Below, piece by piece: positions 1 through 10,467 of a DNA stretch of 43,471 nucleotides. The notes beneath the pieces are model-generated. The model ran no database searches. It was not told where the DNA came from and was given only the letters and a program-made list of their open reading frames with translations. The stretch comes from Pseudomonas brassicacearum subsp. neoaurantiaca (GTDB lineage: Bacteria > Pseudomonadota > Gammaproteobacteria > Pseudomonadales > Pseudomonadaceae). Position 1 is the stretch's first letter; each line of letters opens with the position of its first letter. Position numbers and translations under genes: made by a program. Location: assembly GCF_013608025.1 (NCBI RefSeq), contig NZ_VDLV01000020.1, positions 216,734 through 260,204 of the forward strand, in the 5' to 3' direction.

Positions 1-17
1 GCTGTGTGGTGGCGCGT

Positions 18-45
18 ATAATACTGATTTCTAAGGACTATTCAA
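18..45 (-). promoter_or_regulatory. candidate sigma-70 promoter reading out of the window
   Basis: On the minus strand a TTGAAT box (45-40) is followed after 16 bases by TATTAT (23-18). Shifting the second box by one or two bases also gives a usable -10 with a 17- or 18-base spacer. Transcription would start near position 10 and leave the left edge, so it drives whatever lies beyond queC. Pseudomonads often carry tRNA genes next to queC, but none is visible here, so the target is unknown. Confidence 0.35.
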
Positions 46-63
46 CACTTAATTTGAAATAAA

Positions 64-756
64 TCAAAAATAAGGGGTTGGATCGCTCACACCCGCCGCC
101 GCGAAGCCTTCGGCACGCAGGCGGCAGCTATCGCATTTGCCACAAGCGCGCCCCTGTTCGTCGGCCTGATAACACGAAACAGTGAGGCCATAATCCACCC
201 CAAGCTTCACCCCTGCCCTGACGATGTCAGCCTTGCTGAGGTTTTGCAGAGGCGCCTGGATCCGGAAGCCCTGCCCCTCTACGCCGGCCTTGGTCGCCAG
301 ATTCGCCATGCGCTCGAAAGCCTCGACAAACTCCGGACGGCAATCCGGATAGCCGGAATAATCCACCGCGTTGACACCAATAAAGATGTCACGGGCACCC
401 AGCACTTCGGCCCACCCCAGCGCCAAGGACAGGAACACCGTGTTGCGCGCCGGCACATAGGTCACCGGAATGCCTTCGCTCGGCGCCTCGGGCACATCAA
501 TGGAACTGTCAGTCAGGGCGGAACCGCCGATGCCGTTGAGGTTCAGGCCGATCACCTTGTGCTCGACAACGCCCAGGTCTCGGGCGACCCGCTCGGCGGC
601 GTGCAACTCGGCACGGTGGCGCTGGCCATAGTCGAAACTCATGGTGTAGCAGCGATAGCCTTCGGCGCGGGCCATGGCCACGACCGTGGCCGAATCCAGG
701 CCGCCCGACAGCAGGATGACCGCGCGCTTTTCTGGAGTGGTTGATTGTTCAGTCAT
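64..756 (-). CDS. queC: 7-cyano-7-deazaguanine synthase QueC
   Basis: QueC converts 7-carboxy-7-deazaguanine plus ammonia to preQ0 using ATP, a cytosolic step of queuosine synthesis. The 230-residue product has the PP-loop signature [12 protein letters not shown] near residues 14-25 and a C-terminal zinc-binding cysteine cluster (SCYQ...ACGKCDSC), both diagnostic of the family. The frame is open further upstream to 858, but that part lies inside queE. I chose the ATG at 756 because [19 protein letters not shown] gives normal family length. It starts one base after the queE stop, so the two are translationally adjacent and act in successive steps. Confidence 0.95.
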   Translation of the reverse strand: MTEQSTTPEKRAVILLSGGLDSATVVAMARAEGYRCYTMSFDYGQRHRAELHAAERVARDLGVVEHKVIGLNLNGIGGSALTDSSIDVPEAPSEGIPVTYVPARNTVFLSLALGWAEVLGARDIFIGVNAVDYSGYPDCRPEFVEAFERMANLATKAGVEGQGFRIQAPLQNLSKADIVRAGVKLGVDYGLTVSCYQADEQGRACGKCDSCRLRAEGFAAAGVSDPTPYF

Positions 757-757
757 G

Positions 758-1405
758 TCAGCGCCCCGGCTCGTCGTTCCAAAGATATTTGTGCAGTTGC
801 AGTTGCAGGCGCACCGGCAAGTTATCCGCCACCACCCAGTCCGCCAGCTCCCGGGCATTCAGGTCGTGGTGACTCGGGGAAAACAGCACCTCGCCAGCCC
901 GCTGGTCCAGACCGTACTGGATCAGCTTGGACACCGCCCAGTCGTAATCTTCCCGCGAACAGATCACGAACTTGACTTGGTCGTTGGGTGTGAGCAGTTC
1001 GATATTCTCGTATCGGTTGCGGTGTGCTTCCTTGGAGCCTGGCGTCTTCAGGTCAACGACGCGACTGACCCGCGGATCGACCGCCGAAATGTCCAGCGCA
1101 CCACTGGTTTCCAGGGAAACCTCATAGCCTGCATCGCACAATTGCTTGAGCAAGGGGATGGCATTGGGCTGCGCCAATGGCTCCCCCCCGGTGACGCAAA
1201 CATAGCGCGGACGGAAGCCGGCCACTTGTTCGAGGAGATCGTCGAGGGTGCGCAAGGTGCCGCCGTTGAAGGCATAGGCACTGTCGCAGTATTGGCAACG
1301 CAATGGACAACCGGTAAGGCGCACAAAAACAGTCGGCAGCCCGGCCGTTCGCGTTTCACCCTGCAACGAGTAAAAAACTTCGGTAATTCTCAATGTGTCT
1401 TGCAT
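758..1405 (-). CDS. queE: 7-carboxy-7-deazaguanine synthase QueE
   Basis: QueE is a radical SAM enzyme that rearranges 6-carboxytetrahydropterin to 7-carboxy-7-deazaguanine, immediately upstream of the QueC reaction. The product (215 residues from the ATG at 1405) shows the N-terminal substrate motif FYSLQGET, the iron-sulfur motif CPLRCQYC (CX3CX2C, about residues 31-38) and the SAM-binding [11 protein letters not shown] at 1414 would add three residues. Neither start has a clear Shine-Dalgarno sequence. A terminator separates it from cpoB upstream, so queE-queC is probably its own transcription unit. Confidence 0.93.
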   Translation of the reverse strand: MQDTLRITEVFYSLQGETRTAGLPTVFVRLTGCPLRCQYCDSAYAFNGGTLRTLDDLLEQVAGFRPRYVCVTGGEPLAQPNAIPLLKQLCDAGYEVSLETSGALDISAVDPRVSRVVDLKTPGSKEAHRNRYENIELLTPNDQVKFVICSREDYDWAVSKLIQYGLDQRAGEVLFSPSHHDLNARELADWVVADNLPVRLQLQLHKYLWNDEPGR

Positions 1406-1523
1406 AGTCGCCACGGGCGTAACAGCTAAACAGGCTGTCCGCCTCCGTCAGGCACCTCAAGGAACCCCGCCAACGCGTAGATCCCAGGAAGCGTGTTTCA
1501 TAAAAAGGGCGTGAATTCTAACG

Positions 1524-1549
1524 AAAAAACCCGCGACAGGCGCGGGTTT
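1524..1549 (-). terminator. intrinsic terminator after cpoB
   Basis: A nine-base-pair stem (AAACCCGCG at 1527-1535 with CGCGGGTTT at 1541-1549, five-base loop) is followed on the minus strand by a run of six T. It sits about 25 bases past the cpoB stop and would end the tol-pal-cpoB transcript before queE. Confidence 0.85.
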
Positions 1550-1572
1550 CTTCCAAGCGGGTTCAAACAGCC

Positions 1573-2406
1573 TTACATGCGCTGCAGATCGCGCTGGGCC
1601 AGCTGAGCGGCGGATGTCCCCGGATACTGGGCCACCACTTGTTGCAGGATGCCTTTGACCTTGTCGGTGTGCCCGAGGCGGCGCTCTACATCAGCCAGCT
1701 TGTACAGCGAATCCGGCACCTTGGCGTGCTTGGGATACAGTTGCGAAACCTTGGCGAACGCCTGGCCGGCACCTTGCAGGTCACCCTTGGCCAGGTTCAC
1801 CTCACCCAGCCAGTATTGGGCATTGCCCGCGTACTGGCTGTTTGGGTATTTGCGCAGGAAAGCGGCAAAGGCCTGGCTGGCCTTGTCGAAATCCTTGGCC
1901 TTGATCAAGTCGAAGGCAGCATCGTAATAGAGCTTTTCCTTCGCTGGATCAGCCGGCTCGCCACCGGCAGCAGGTGCAGCTGGAGCATTTGCCCCAGCGC
2001 CTGCGGCTGCACCGGGGGCGTTCAGATCGCCACCGGCTGGAGAATTCTCAGGAGTCGCGGCAGGTGCAACGCCGGTTCCTATGCGCCGATCAAGATCCTG
2101 GTATCGCTCCAGGTTTTCCTGCTTCATGCGCGAAATATCATTTTGCAGTTCTTCAATCACACCCTGTTGGCGCGAGATCTGATCCTGCATTTGCTGCAGT
2201 TGGTTGAACAGCTGGCCCTGTGCCGAGACAGGGGCCGAAACCCCTCCCCCGGCATAGGCGCCGTTCGTACCGTAACCTGCAGGCGGATAACTGCTCCCGC
2301 TATTGTTATAGCCGGCATCGTTATCGACCACAGGAACCGCAGCCCACGCCGCAAGCGGCGCGAGGCTGAGAGCCAGAACAGTTACAGCACGACGGCACGT
2401 TCGCAT
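1573..2406 (-). CDS. cpoB: Cell division coordinator CpoB (YbgF), Tol-Pal associated
   Basis: CpoB is a periplasmic protein that couples peptidoglycan synthesis (PBP1B) to Tol-driven outer membrane constriction. The 277-residue product has a signal peptide (residues 1-22, ending AAWA), a Gly/Tyr/Ser-rich segment, a coiled-coil trimerisation helix with repeated Gln/Glu around residues 62-105, an Ala/Pro/Gly linker, and a C-terminal TPR domain from about residue 158 (YYDAAFDLIKAKDFDKA and following repeats). It lies six bases after pal, the usual last position of the tol-pal operon, and is followed by a strong terminator. Confidence 0.93.
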   Translation of the reverse strand: MRTCRRAVTVLALSLAPLAAWAAVPVVDNDAGYNNSGSSYPPAGYGTNGAYAGGGVSAPVSAQGQLFNQLQQMQDQISRQQGVIEELQNDISRMKQENLERYQDLDRRIGTGVAPAATPENSPAGGDLNAPGAAAGAGANAPAAPAAGGEPADPAKEKLYYDAAFDLIKAKDFDKASQAFAAFLRKYPNSQYAGNAQYWLGEVNLAKGDLQGAGQAFAKVSQLYPKHAKVPDSLYKLADVERRLGHTDKVKGILQQVVAQYPGTSAAQLAQRDLQRM

Positions 2407-2412
2407 GACGAA

Positions 2413-2910
2413 TTACTTACGCAGTTCGACGCGACGGTTTTGAGCCCAGGACTGCTCGTCGTTGCCGGTAGCAACTGGACGCTCTTCGCCGTAGGAAACC
2501 AGTTCCAGCTGAGCTGGGGAAACACCTTGCAGTACCAGGTAGCGTTGAACGGCTTTCGCACGACGCTCGCCCAGTGCCATGTTGTACTCACGAGTACCAC
2601 GTTCGTCGGTGTTGCCTTCCAGAACAACGCGAGCGCCGTTTGCTTTCAGGTCTTTGGCGTGAACGTCCAGAGCGCGCATGGCTTCTGGCTTCAGGTCCGA
2701 GCTGTCGTATTCGAAGTAGAAGGTGGTGATTGCGCGCAGAGCAGCTTCTTCGCTCATGGAGCCGTCAACTGCACCGGTGTTAGCGCCGTAACCAGCGTTT
2801 GGATCAACAGCGCCTTCACCGGCGTTGTCGCCGCCTTTGGACGAGCAACCTACAGCTACAGCCATGGCCAGAGCCAGCGCAGCAAATTTACCAAACTTCA
2901 GCATTTCCAT
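2413..2910 (-). CDS. pal: Peptidoglycan-associated lipoprotein Pal (OprL)
   Basis: Pal anchors the outer membrane to peptidoglycan and is the outer-membrane end of the Tol-Pal machine. The 165-residue product has a lipoprotein signal with Cys22 as the acylation site (AVAVGC). Serine follows the Cys, consistent with outer membrane sorting. A disordered Gly/Asn-rich linker leads to an OmpA-like domain ([15 protein letters not shown], then [12 protein letters not shown] and GERRA) that binds diaminopimelate. The start at MEMLKF matches the Pseudomonas OprL start as I remember it. It follows tolB after 52 bases. Confidence 0.97.
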   Translation of the reverse strand: MEMLKFGKFAALALAMAVAVGCSSKGGDNAGEGAVDPNAGYGANTGAVDGSMSEEAALRAITTFYFEYDSSDLKPEAMRALDVHAKDLKANGARVVLEGNTDERGTREYNMALGERRAKAVQRYLVLQGVSPAQLELVSYGEERPVATGNDEQSWAQNRRVELRK

Positions 2911-2962
2911 CGTGAAACTCCTAATGAACCCCAGTGTGTTAAGTAAAACGTATTGCGCCGCG

Positions 2963-4264
2963 TCAGTTCAGGTAAGGGGACCAGGACGGTTCTCTGACTT
3001 CGCCTTGAGCGGTAGGAAGCGGGAGCCTCACGCGTCCATTAATGGACACGAGCATCAAGACTCCCCGGCCCTGCTGGCGGGTGGCGTAGATTACCATGGT
3101 GCCGTTGGGCGCAACAGTAGGTGACTCGTCCAGAGTGCTATCAGTGAGGATTTTTACGCTTCCGCGCTGCAAATCCTGGGCCGCCACCTTGAAATTGGTG
3201 AAACCATCCTGGCGATGGATCATGACCAGGGTCTTTTCGTCCGCCGACAGTTTAGGGTTGGCGTTGTAGTTCCCGACGAAAGTCACGCGTTCGGCACCAC
3301 CGCCACCGGCGCTGGTCTTGTAGATCTGCGGCTTGCCGCCACGGTCGGAGGTGAAGTAGATGGTCGAGCCATCCTTGCCCCAGAACGGTTCGGTATTGAT
3401 GCCCGGGCCGTTGGTCACGCGGGAGATCGAGCGCGAAGCCAGGTTCATCACGTAGACGTCCGGGTTACCGTCCTTGGACAGTACGAACGCCAGGCGCGAG
3501 CCGTCCGGCGACCAGGCTGGCGCGCCGTTCAGGCCTTCGAAGTTGGTGATCTGCTCACGGCGACCGGTGTCGATGTGCTGTACGAAAATACGCGGACGCT
3601 TCTGCTCGAACGAGACATAGGCGATACGCTTGCCGTCAGGCGCAAAACGCGGCGACAGGATCGGCTCGCGCGATTGCAGCAGGGTCACCGCGCGGGCGCC
3701 GTCATAGTCGGAACGCTGCAGGGTGTAGCGGGTATTGTTTTCCGAGAAGCGTTCGGCGGTCACGTAAAGCATGCGGGTAGAGAACGCACCCTTGATGCCG
3801 GTGAGTTTCTCGAACGACTGGTCGGCAATGTAGTGGGCCATGTCGCGCAGCTGATCAACGCTGCCCGATACGCTGCCGGTCAGCACTTGCTGCTCGGTGG
3901 CGACGTTGAACAGGCTGTACTGCACCTGCAGGCGACCGCCCGCCGGAACAATGCTGCCGACCATGATGTACTGGGCGCCCAGGGCTTTCCAGTCACGGTA
4001 GATGACTTCGCTGGCCTGGGTTGGCAGGCTGATCATGTTCTGCTTCGGAATCGGCGCGTAGTAACCCGAATTGCGCAGGTCGTTGCCGATGATTTCCGCC
4101 ATGTCGTCCGGCAGGACGCTGCCGCCCTGCCAACCGAACGGTACGACGGCGATCGGGGTAGCCCGGTCGCTGCCGCTGGTGACCAGGATGTTCTTTTCCT
4201 CTGCCATCGCGATCCCTGCCAGGCAGCAGACAACGACAAGCATTGATCGAAGAAGGTTTCTCAC
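2963..4264 (-). CDS. tolB: Tol-Pal system beta-propeller protein TolB
   Basis: TolB is the periplasmic partner that binds Pal and is released by TolA. The 433-residue product starts with a signal peptide (about 21 residues, cleavage after AMA), then an alpha/beta N-terminal domain, then WD40-like PD40 repeats forming a six-bladed propeller: [53 protein letters not shown]. The start codon is GTG and overlaps the tolA stop as GTGA (4261-4264), indicating translational coupling. Confidence 0.96.
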   Translation of the reverse strand: MRNLLRSMLVVVCCLAGIAMAEEKNILVTSGSDRATPIAVVPFGWQGGSVLPDDMAEIIGNDLRNSGYYAPIPKQNMISLPTQASEVIYRDWKALGAQYIMVGSIVPAGGRLQVQYSLFNVATEQQVLTGSVSGSVDQLRDMAHYIADQSFEKLTGIKGAFSTRMLYVTAERFSENNTRYTLQRSDYDGARAVTLLQSREPILSPRFAPDGKRIAYVSFEQKRPRIFVQHIDTGRREQITNFEGLNGAPAWSPDGSRLAFVLSKDGNPDVYVMNLASRSISRVTNGPGINTEPFWGKDGSTIYFTSDRGGKPQIYKTSAGGGGAERVTFVGNYNANPKLSADEKTLVMIHRQDGFTNFKVAAQDLQRGSVKILTDSTLDESPTVAPNGTMVIYATRQQGRGVLMLVSINGRVRLPLPTAQGEVREPSWSPYLN

Positions 4265-5340
4265 AAGGCTAGATCCTCAGGTGTGAATGTCATCTTGAAC
4301 GAACGATAGGGAGCAAAATCGCTCGGCTTCATTCCTTGCATTTCCGTCAACCGCCCAATGTTCTTGACCGCCGCGACCGCCGAAGCGTCGAACGGACCAT
4401 CGCCACTGGACTTGGCCACGCTGACCGAGGTAACCGTACCGTCGGGCAACATGCCGATTTGCAATACTACCGTCATGCCTTTGCGCGCCGAAGGTGGACG
4501 AGCCCAGCCTTCCGCCGCACGGGCACGAATCAGATCATCGAAGCTACCGGCGACTTCATCGCCTTGCTCGTCGGCCAATGCCTGCTGGCGCTCCGGCGTG
4601 TCGGAAAGCAAATCTGCCAAGGCCTGGGCCTTTTTCTCTTCGGCGGATTTACGCGCTGCGTCCTGGGCCTTTTTCTTGGCGGCGTCGGCGGCGGCTTTCT
4701 TCTTCGCGTCTTCGGCGACTTTCTTCTTCGCCTCTTCAGCTTCAGCTTTCTTCTTGGCGTCTTCGGCCGCTTTTTTCTTCGCGTCCTCGACGATCTTTTT
4801 CTTCGCTTCTTCAGCGGCCGCTTTCTTGGCCTCTTCTTCAGCGGCTTTCTTGGCTTCTTCTTCGGCTTTCTTCTTGGCTATATCAGCCAATTGTTTCTCT
4901 TCTGCCTTTTTGGCCTCGGCGGTCTTCTTCGCTTCGTCGGCTTTCTTGGCCTCGTCTGCCTTTTTAGCCTCGTCCGCTTTCTTCGCCTCGTCGGCCTTCT
5001 TCGCTTCTTCGGCCTTTTGAGCCGCTTCCTCTTTCTTTTGTTCCGCAGCCCTTATCGCTTCCTGCTCGACCTTTTTCTGCTCCATCTGCTCGACTTCGGT
5101 CTGGCGCGCAGCGGATTTCTTCGCTTCGCCGGCAAGCTTCTGGTTGGTCTGCGTCGTGGCCTGGCTTTTCGACTTGAGCTGGTACAGGGTCGCCTGGACG
5201 ATCGGCTTGGCCGGCGGCAGCTCCGGCGTCATGGCAAAGCTGACGAACAGCATGCCGAACACCAGCACATGCAGGCCGATGGCAAGGACACTGGGCCAGA
5301 AGTAGCTTTCCGAGGCGGACGGCTCTCGCTGTTGCTGCAT
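4261..5340 (-). CDS. tolA: Cell envelope integrity protein TolA
   Basis: TolA spans from the inner membrane to the outer membrane and transmits the proton-motive force harvested by TolQR to TolB/Pal. The 359 residues have a short cytosolic tail, one membrane helix (about residues 13-37), a long Ala/Lys/Glu-rich helical domain II (about 70-250), and a globular domain III (from about 265, [18 protein letters not shown] onward). Within domain II the hexapeptide ADEAKK is repeated four times in a row. The start overlaps the tolR stop by one base (TGATG). Confidence 0.95.
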   Translation of the reverse strand: MQQQREPSASESYFWPSVLAIGLHVLVFGMLFVSFAMTPELPPAKPIVQATLYQLKSKSQATTQTNQKLAGEAKKSAARQTEVEQMEQKKVEQEAIRAAEQKKEEAAQKAEEAKKADEAKKADEAKKADEAKKADEAKKTAEAKKAEEKQLADIAKKKAEEEAKKAAEEEAKKAAAEEAKKKIVEDAKKKAAEDAKKKAEAEEAKKKVAEDAKKKAAADAAKKKAQDAARKSAEEKKAQALADLLSDTPERQQALADEQGDEVAGSFDDLIRARAAEGWARPPSARKGMTVVLQIGMLPDGTVTSVSVAKSSGDGPFDASAVAAVKNIGRLTEMQGMKPSDFAPYRSFKMTFTPEDLAL

Positions 5341-5801
5341 CAGGGTGCCTCGGTGATCAGGCCAACGTTACCGACCCCGGCTTTCTGCAGGCCGCCCATG
5401 GCGCCCATCACGGCACCGTAGTCGACGGTCTTGTCGCCGCGAATGAACACCTGGGTGCGCTTGCCGGCATCGTTGCCGACACGAATGATCTTGGTCACCG
5501 CATCGGTCATCTGCGGCAAGGTCATGGCCCGGTCCTGCTGCTTCTCGGTATCGACTTCACTGCCAAGGTTCCAGTAGTAGGTCTTGTCAGCCTTGATCGA
5601 AATGGTCAGGACCTGGGTGTTGTTGTCCTGCGGCAAGGCTTCGCTGGAAACCTTGGGCAGATCGACCTTCACGCCCTGATTGAGCATCGGCGCGGTGACC
5701 ATGAAAATGACCAGCAGCACCAGCATCACGTCGATGTAGGGCACCACGTTCATCTCGGCAACCGGCTTGCGCTTGTTTCGGGCTCGAGCGATTAAAGCCA
5801 T
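5340..5801 (-). CDS. tolR: Proton channel subunit TolR (ExbD family)
   Basis: TolR forms the inner-membrane motor with TolQ. The 153-residue product has a basic cytosolic N terminus (RARNKRKPVAEMNVVPY), one membrane helix with the functionally essential aspartate at residue 24 (YIDVMLVLLVIFMV), and a periplasmic ExbD-type domain ending in QVFIRGDKTVDYGAVMGAM. TolQ stops 14 bases upstream and tolA begins on the last base of the stop codon. Confidence 0.96.
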   Translation of the reverse strand: MALIARARNKRKPVAEMNVVPYIDVMLVLLVIFMVTAPMLNQGVKVDLPKVSSEALPQDNNTQVLTISIKADKTYYWNLGSEVDTEKQQDRAMTLPQMTDAVTKIIRVGNDAGKRTQVFIRGDKTVDYGAVMGAMGGLQKAGVGNVGLITEAP

Positions 5802-5815
5802 CGGGAAATACCTGC

Positions 5816-6511
5816 TTATTCTTCGCTGGTGTGCACTTTGCGGTGCAGGATCGCCTGGAATTCATCGGCGAACGTGTAGTAGCGGCTGATCAGCGTTTCG
5901 CTGCGAGCAGCGAAGCGGTTGTAGGCGATAACGGCCGGGATCGCTGCGAACAGGCCGATGGCAGTGGCGATCAGCGCCTCGGCGATACCCGGGGCCACGG
6001 TGGCCAGGGTCGCTTGCTGGGCGGATGCCAGGCCACGGAAGGAGTTCATGATCCCCCACACGGTACCGAACAGGCCGATGTACGGGCTGACCGAACCGAC
6101 GGTCGCCAGGAACGGCAGGCCCTGTTCGAGTTTTTCTTCCTCGCGGGAAATGGCGACGCGCATGGCACGGGCCACGCCTTCCATGACCGCTTCAGGATCG
6201 ACACCGGGCTGCTGGCGCAGGCGGGAGAATTCCTTGAAACCGGCGCGGAAGATCTGCTCGACGCCCGAATCCGGATCCGGGTTGCTGCCGGCCTGGCGGT
6301 ACAGCTTGGACAGGTCGATGCCGGACCAGAAGCGCTCTTCGAAGCTCTCCAGGGCACGGCGACCGGCGCGCAGCATGTTGCTGCGCTGAAAAATCATGAT
6401 CCATGAGGTCACCGATGCGGCTACCAGGGTCAGCATTACCAGTTGCACCACGACGCTGGCATTGCTGACCAGGCTCCACATGGAGGAATGGTCGACGACG
6501 TTAGCTTCCAC
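5816..6511 (-). CDS. tolQ: Proton channel subunit TolQ (ExbB family)
   Basis: TolQ is the polytopic inner-membrane subunit of the Tol motor. The 231-residue product has a first membrane helix near residues 14-37 ([20 protein letters not shown]), a large cytosolic loop, and two further helices ([19 protein letters not shown] and [20 protein letters not shown]) carrying the conserved channel Thr and Gly residues of the family. The start is GTG at 6511 with AGGAG eight to twelve bases upstream, overlapping the end of ybgC by 11 bases. Confidence 0.95.
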   Translation of the reverse strand: MEANVVDHSSMWSLVSNASVVVQLVMLTLVAASVTSWIMIFQRSNMLRAGRRALESFEERFWSGIDLSKLYRQAGSNPDPDSGVEQIFRAGFKEFSRLRQQPGVDPEAVMEGVARAMRVAISREEEKLEQGLPFLATVGSVSPYIGLFGTVWGIMNSFRGLASAQQATLATVAPGIAEALIATAIGLFAAIPAVIAYNRFAARSETLISRYYTFADEFQAILHRKVHTSEE

Positions 6512-6968
6512 GCTTTATCTCCTGCTCTGAGTGTGTACCCGCGCCGCTCACGCCGGCAAAGGCCGCACGTAGAGCTTCGGGAATGGCCCGGGGTTTCAAA
6601 CTATGGGTGCGCACACAGGCCACCAAAAACTGCCCTTCGCAGAGCAGCACATTATCCGCAGCGCGCCTGACCTGCTGCTTGAAGCGCAGGCTGACGCGGT
6701 TCAACTCGATGACATCGGCAGTCACCACAAGCTCGTCGTCCAGTCGCGCCGGCGCGTGGTAGCGCGCTTCGCTGGAATGCACGACGAATAACAGGTCCTC
6801 CCCTGCCAGCGCGGATTGGGCAAAACCCAGTTCCCGCAGCCGTTCGGTTCGAGCCCGTTCCATAAACTTGAGGTAATTGACGTAGTAAACGATGCCGCCG
6901 GCATCGGTGTCCTCGTAATAAACGCGACAGCGATGTGCGAACGACTCCAGCCCGTTTTGCGCGCGCAT
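6501..6968 (-). CDS. ybgC: Acyl-CoA thioesterase YbgC, Tol-Pal associated
   Basis: YbgC is a hotdog-fold thioesterase encoded at the head of tol-pal operons. In E. coli it acts on short acyl-CoA and associates with phospholipid synthesis enzymes. The 155-residue product shows the family motif [23 protein letters not shown] near residues 19-41, with Asp22 as the expected catalytic residue. The position that is His in E. coli YbgC (VVYH) is Tyr29 here, which I believe is common in pseudomonads. A six-base-pair hairpin sits just upstream of the AGGAG ribosome binding site. The gene is the first of the tol cluster. Confidence 0.92.
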   Translation of the reverse strand: MRAQNGLESFAHRCRVYYEDTDAGGIVYYVNYLKFMERARTERLRELGFAQSALAGEDLLFVVHSSEARYHAPARLDDELVVTADVIELNRVSLRFKQQVRRAADNVLLCEGQFLVACVRTHSLKPRAIPEALRAAFAGVSGAGTHSEQEIKRGS

Positions 6969-6989
6969 ACTCTAGTGCTTACTCCTCAG

Positions 6990-7018
6990 GTTGCCAATCG
7001 GCCAGGCAACTGTTTTTT
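6990..7018 (+). terminator. terminator-like hairpin between ruvB and ybgC, plus-strand orientation
   Basis: GTTGCC (6990-6995) pairs with GGCAAC (7005-7010) and is followed on the plus strand by TGTTTTTT. It has terminator shape only for plus-strand transcripts, which would be antisense to the tol operon. On the minus strand the same stem lies just upstream of the ybgC Shine-Dalgarno sequence, so it may act there as a leader structure instead. Confidence 0.4.
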
Positions 7019-7095
7019 CATTCTCGAACGCATTGACGCTCCAGGCGTGGTCTGGGACAGCACCAACCGGAAAAAAGTCGTCGTACAGAGCGCGC

Positions 7096-8157
7096 TCAAT
7101 CGTCTACCGCATCGAGGAACTCGTCTACCACCGGCATCTCGCCCATTCGTGTCGGGATGTTTAAACCGAAGTGCAGATAAGCATGACGCGTTACCACGCG
7201 CCCGCGAGGGGTGCGCATGATATAGCCCTGCTGGATCAGGTACGGTTCCAGTACATCCTCAATCGTGTGGCGCTCTTCGCTGATGGCGGCGGCCAGGCTG
7301 TCCACGCCTACCGGGCCACCGTCGAATTTCTCGATCATGGTCAGCAGCAGGCGCCGGTCCTGATGGTCGAAACCACGCTCGTCGATATCCAGCAGGTTCA
7401 GCGCCAGGTCGGCGATCGGCTTGGTGATATGGCCCTTGGCCCGGACTTCGGCAAAGTCCCGGACCCGGCGCAGCAAGCGGTTGGCGATCCGCGGCGTACC
7501 GCGGGCCCGACGGGCGACTTCGTAGGCGCCGTCCGGGTCCAGCGGTAAGCCGAGGATGCCCGCCGAGCGGCTGACAATCGTCGCCAGGTCGGCGTTGTTG
7601 TAGAACTCCAGGCGCTGGACGATACCGAATCGGTCACGCAGCGGGTTGGTCAGCATGCCGGCGCGGGTGGTGGCGCCCACCAGGGTGAACGGTGGCAGGT
7701 CGAGCTTGATGGAACGCGCCGCCGGCCCTTCGCCGATCATGATGTCGAGTTGGAAATCTTCCATGGCCGGGTACAGCACTTCTTCGACGATTGGCGACAG
7801 CCGGTGGATTTCGTCGATGAAAAGCACGTCATGGGGTTCAAGGTTGGTCAACAATGCCGCCAGGTCGCCTGGCCGCTCCAGCACCGGCCCGGACGTGCTC
7901 TTGATCGACACCCCCATTTCCTGGGCGATGATATTGGCCAGGGTGGTCTTGCCCAAGCCTGGCGGGCCGAAGATCAAGGTGTGGTCCAGCGACTCGCTGC
8001 GCCCACGAGCTGCCTGGATGAACAACTCCATCTGCTCGCGCACGGTCGGCTGGCCGATGTAGTCGGCCAGGCTGACAGGGCGGATCGCGCGGTCCTGGAT
8101 TTCCTCGCGGTCACGGGGCGCGCCCGTGGCGGCGATCAGACGATCAGCTTCAATCAC
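7096..8157 (-). CDS. ruvB: Holliday junction branch migration ATPase RuvB
   Basis: RuvB is the hexameric AAA+ motor that, with RuvA, drives branch migration of Holliday junctions. The 353-residue product has Walker [12 protein letters not shown] near residues 65-75, Walker B DEIHRL, sensor motif VGATTRAG, an AAA+ lid and a C-terminal winged-helix DNA-binding domain ([13 protein letters not shown]). The start is GTG at 8157, immediately after the ruvA stop (8158), with a Shine-Dalgarno sequence inside ruvA, so translation is coupled. Confidence 0.97.
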   Translation of the reverse strand: MIEADRLIAATGAPRDREEIQDRAIRPVSLADYIGQPTVREQMELFIQAARGRSESLDHTLIFGPPGLGKTTLANIIAQEMGVSIKSTSGPVLERPGDLAALLTNLEPHDVLFIDEIHRLSPIVEEVLYPAMEDFQLDIMIGEGPAARSIKLDLPPFTLVGATTRAGMLTNPLRDRFGIVQRLEFYNNADLATIVSRSAGILGLPLDPDGAYEVARRARGTPRIANRLLRRVRDFAEVRAKGHITKPIADLALNLLDIDERGFDHQDRRLLLTMIEKFDGGPVGVDSLAAAISEERHTIEDVLEPYLIQQGYIMRTPRGRVVTRHAYLHFGLNIPTRMGEMPVVDEFLDAVDD

Positions 8158-8766
8158 TTAAATCATTCCCTTCAGGGCGCGACGAATCATGTCTTCGGTG
8201 CTCAAGCCTTTTTCCTTGATCGCGGAAATCGCCTTGCTGGCTTCCTGCGGTTTATAGCCCAGGGAGATCAGCGCCGTGACCGCATCGTTTTCGGCGCTGA
8301 CTGTCGGCGCAGGCGCATCCGGCTGGTTTGGCACCAGCGCGAACATGGCCGGCACCGCCTCCCAGGCCTTGAAGCGATCCTTGAGCTCCACCAGCAGGCG
8401 CTCGGCGGTTTTCTTGCCGACACCTGGCACCTTGGTCAACGCCGAGGTGTCCTGGGACTGCACACAACGAATCAGCTCATCGACCTCCAGGCTCGACATC
8501 AGGGCCAGGGCCAGTTTCGGGCCGACGCCGTTGAGGCGAATCAGCTCGCGGAAGAAATCCCGCTCGCGCTTGCCAACGAAGCCATAGAGTAACTGCGCAT
8601 CCTCGCGCACGACCAAATGAGTGTGCAGCGTCAGCGGCTCACCGACCGACGGCAAGCGATACAGCGTGGTCATGGGCACTTCGAGTTCATAGCCCAGGCC
8701 ATTTACATCCAGAATCAGGTGCGGCGGCTGTTTTTCAGCCAGGGTGCCGCGCAAGCGTCCAATCAC
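8158..8766 (-). CDS. ruvA: Holliday junction DNA helicase subunit RuvA
   Basis: RuvA is the tetrameric junction-binding subunit. The 202-residue product has an N-terminal OB fold ([12 protein letters not shown]), two helix-hairpin-helix motifs ([17 protein letters not shown] and [15 protein letters not shown]), an acidic linker and a C-terminal domain III that contacts RuvB ([18 protein letters not shown]). It lies between ruvC and ruvB in the usual ruvCAB order, 113 bases after ruvC. Confidence 0.97.
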   Translation of the reverse strand: MIGRLRGTLAEKQPPHLILDVNGLGYELEVPMTTLYRLPSVGEPLTLHTHLVVREDAQLLYGFVGKRERDFFRELIRLNGVGPKLALALMSSLEVDELIRCVQSQDTSALTKVPGVGKKTAERLLVELKDRFKAWEAVPAMFALVPNQPDAPAPTVSAENDAVTALISLGYKPQEASKAISAIKEKGLSTEDMIRRALKGMI

Positions 8767-8787
8767 GTTTCAGATCCTTGGGCGTTG

Positions 8788-8804
8788 GCCAGCCACTGGC
8801 TGGC
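8788..8804. repeat. short inverted repeat between ruvC and ruvA
   Basis: GCCAGCC and GGCTGGC form a perfect seven-base stem around a three-base loop, just upstream of ruvA. There is no T-run, so it is not a canonical terminator. It may slow polymerase or modulate ruvA translation, but that is inference. Confidence 0.4.
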
Positions 8805-8879
8805 GAATAACAACACGAGCACTAAGGCCGACGACACAGGCGCAACGGGCTCGGGTTCATGAATGAAGCGCTGATGCTA

Positions 8880-9404
8880 TCAGAGACGCAGGCGCCCGCC
8901 ACGACTGCGTGCGGTTCCCAAGCCATGGGGCAACAGGCTGGAACGGGTATGGGCATGGCAAATGGCGATGGCCAGGGCGTCGGAGGCGTCGATCTGCGGC
9001 TTGCTGACCAATTTCAACAAGTGCATCACCATCATTTGCACCTGTTCCTTGTTCGCCGCGCCGGTTCCGACGACCGCCTGCTTGACCTGGGTCGCGGTGT
9101 ATTCGGCAATCTCCAGGTTTTCCTCGGCACCCGCCACGATCGCCGCGCCTCGGGCCTGCCCCAGTTTCAGCGCAGAATCGGCGTTGCGGGCCATGAAGAC
9201 CTTTTCGATGCCCATGGTCACGGGGCCGTAGGTCTGGATGACCTCGCGCACACCGCGATAGACGATCTGCAAGCGCTCATGCAGCTCACCCGCACCGGTG
9301 CGGATGCATCCGGAGGCGACGTACACGCAGCCGCGCCCGGTATCGCGAACCACACCGTAGCCGGTGATGCGCGAACCGGGGTCGATACCAAGGATTAAAG
9401 TCAT
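8880..9404 (-). CDS. ruvC: Crossover junction endodeoxyribonuclease RuvC
   Basis: RuvC resolves Holliday junctions by symmetrical cleavage. The 174-residue product begins [17 protein letters not shown], with catalytic Asp8 in the RNase H-like fold, a central Glu ([11 protein letters not shown]), and the C-terminal acidic pair ([14 protein letters not shown]). The frame is open to 9536, but that extension runs through a REP element. The ATG at 9404 gives normal family length. A REP doublet lies between this gene and yebC. Confidence 0.96.
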   Translation of the reverse strand: MTLILGIDPGSRITGYGVVRDTGRGCVYVASGCIRTGAGELHERLQIVYRGVREVIQTYGPVTMGIEKVFMARNADSALKLGQARGAAIVAGAEENLEIAEYTATQVKQAVVGTGAANKEQVQMMVMHLLKLVSKPQIDASDALAIAICHAHTRSSLLPHGLGTARSRGGRLRL

Positions 9405-9468
9405 AACGCCTGCGAAAGGTAGTGCGGTTGCGAGAGGATACAGCTCACCCAAGGCTTGCGGTGAACCT

Positions 9469-9559
9469 GTGGCGAGGGAGCTTGCTCCCGCTGGGTTGCG
9501 CAGCAGCCCCTTCTTCAATGAGTGCTTCGCACTCAAGCGGGAGCAAGCTCCCTCGCCAC
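9469..9559. repeat. REP doublet (REPIN), GTGGCGAGGGAG family
   Basis: Two inverted copies of a REP unit face each other. The left arm begins GTGGCGAGGGAGCTTGCTCC at 9469 and the right arm is its near-perfect reverse complement ending at 9559, with a variable centre. This is the REP doublet type known from fluorescent pseudomonads, presumably mobilised by a RAYT transposase encoded elsewhere. It sits between yebC and ruvC, genes on the same strand, and could attenuate read-through. Confidence 0.9.
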
Positions 9560-9600
9560 AATGATTTCAAACAGCCTTAAGTGAGCAGCATTACGGCTTG

Positions 9601-10347
<747 letters not shown>

Positions 10348-10427
10348 AACTCGCTCCGTTTCGCTTTGGAACATTGCCCGCCCTGCGCTTGCGCAGTGGC
10401 CGGCAATCAGAAATATCGACCCCAACG

Positions 10428-10451
10428 AAAAGGCGCATCCGAAGATGCGCC
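10428..10451 (-). terminator. intrinsic terminator after aspS
   Basis: GGCGCATC (10432-10439) pairs with GATGCGCC (10444-10451) around a CGAA loop (UUCG on the transcript), followed on the minus strand by TTTT. It lies 17 bases past the aspS stop and separates aspS from yebC. Confidence 0.85.
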
Positions 10452-10467
10452 CTCTCAGGTGCCAGCC

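Noticed and set aside
1406..1523. A preQ1 riboswitch before queE
   Set aside because: The region lacks the A-rich tail and small hairpin pattern of preQ1 aptamers, and I could not draw a plausible pseudoknot.
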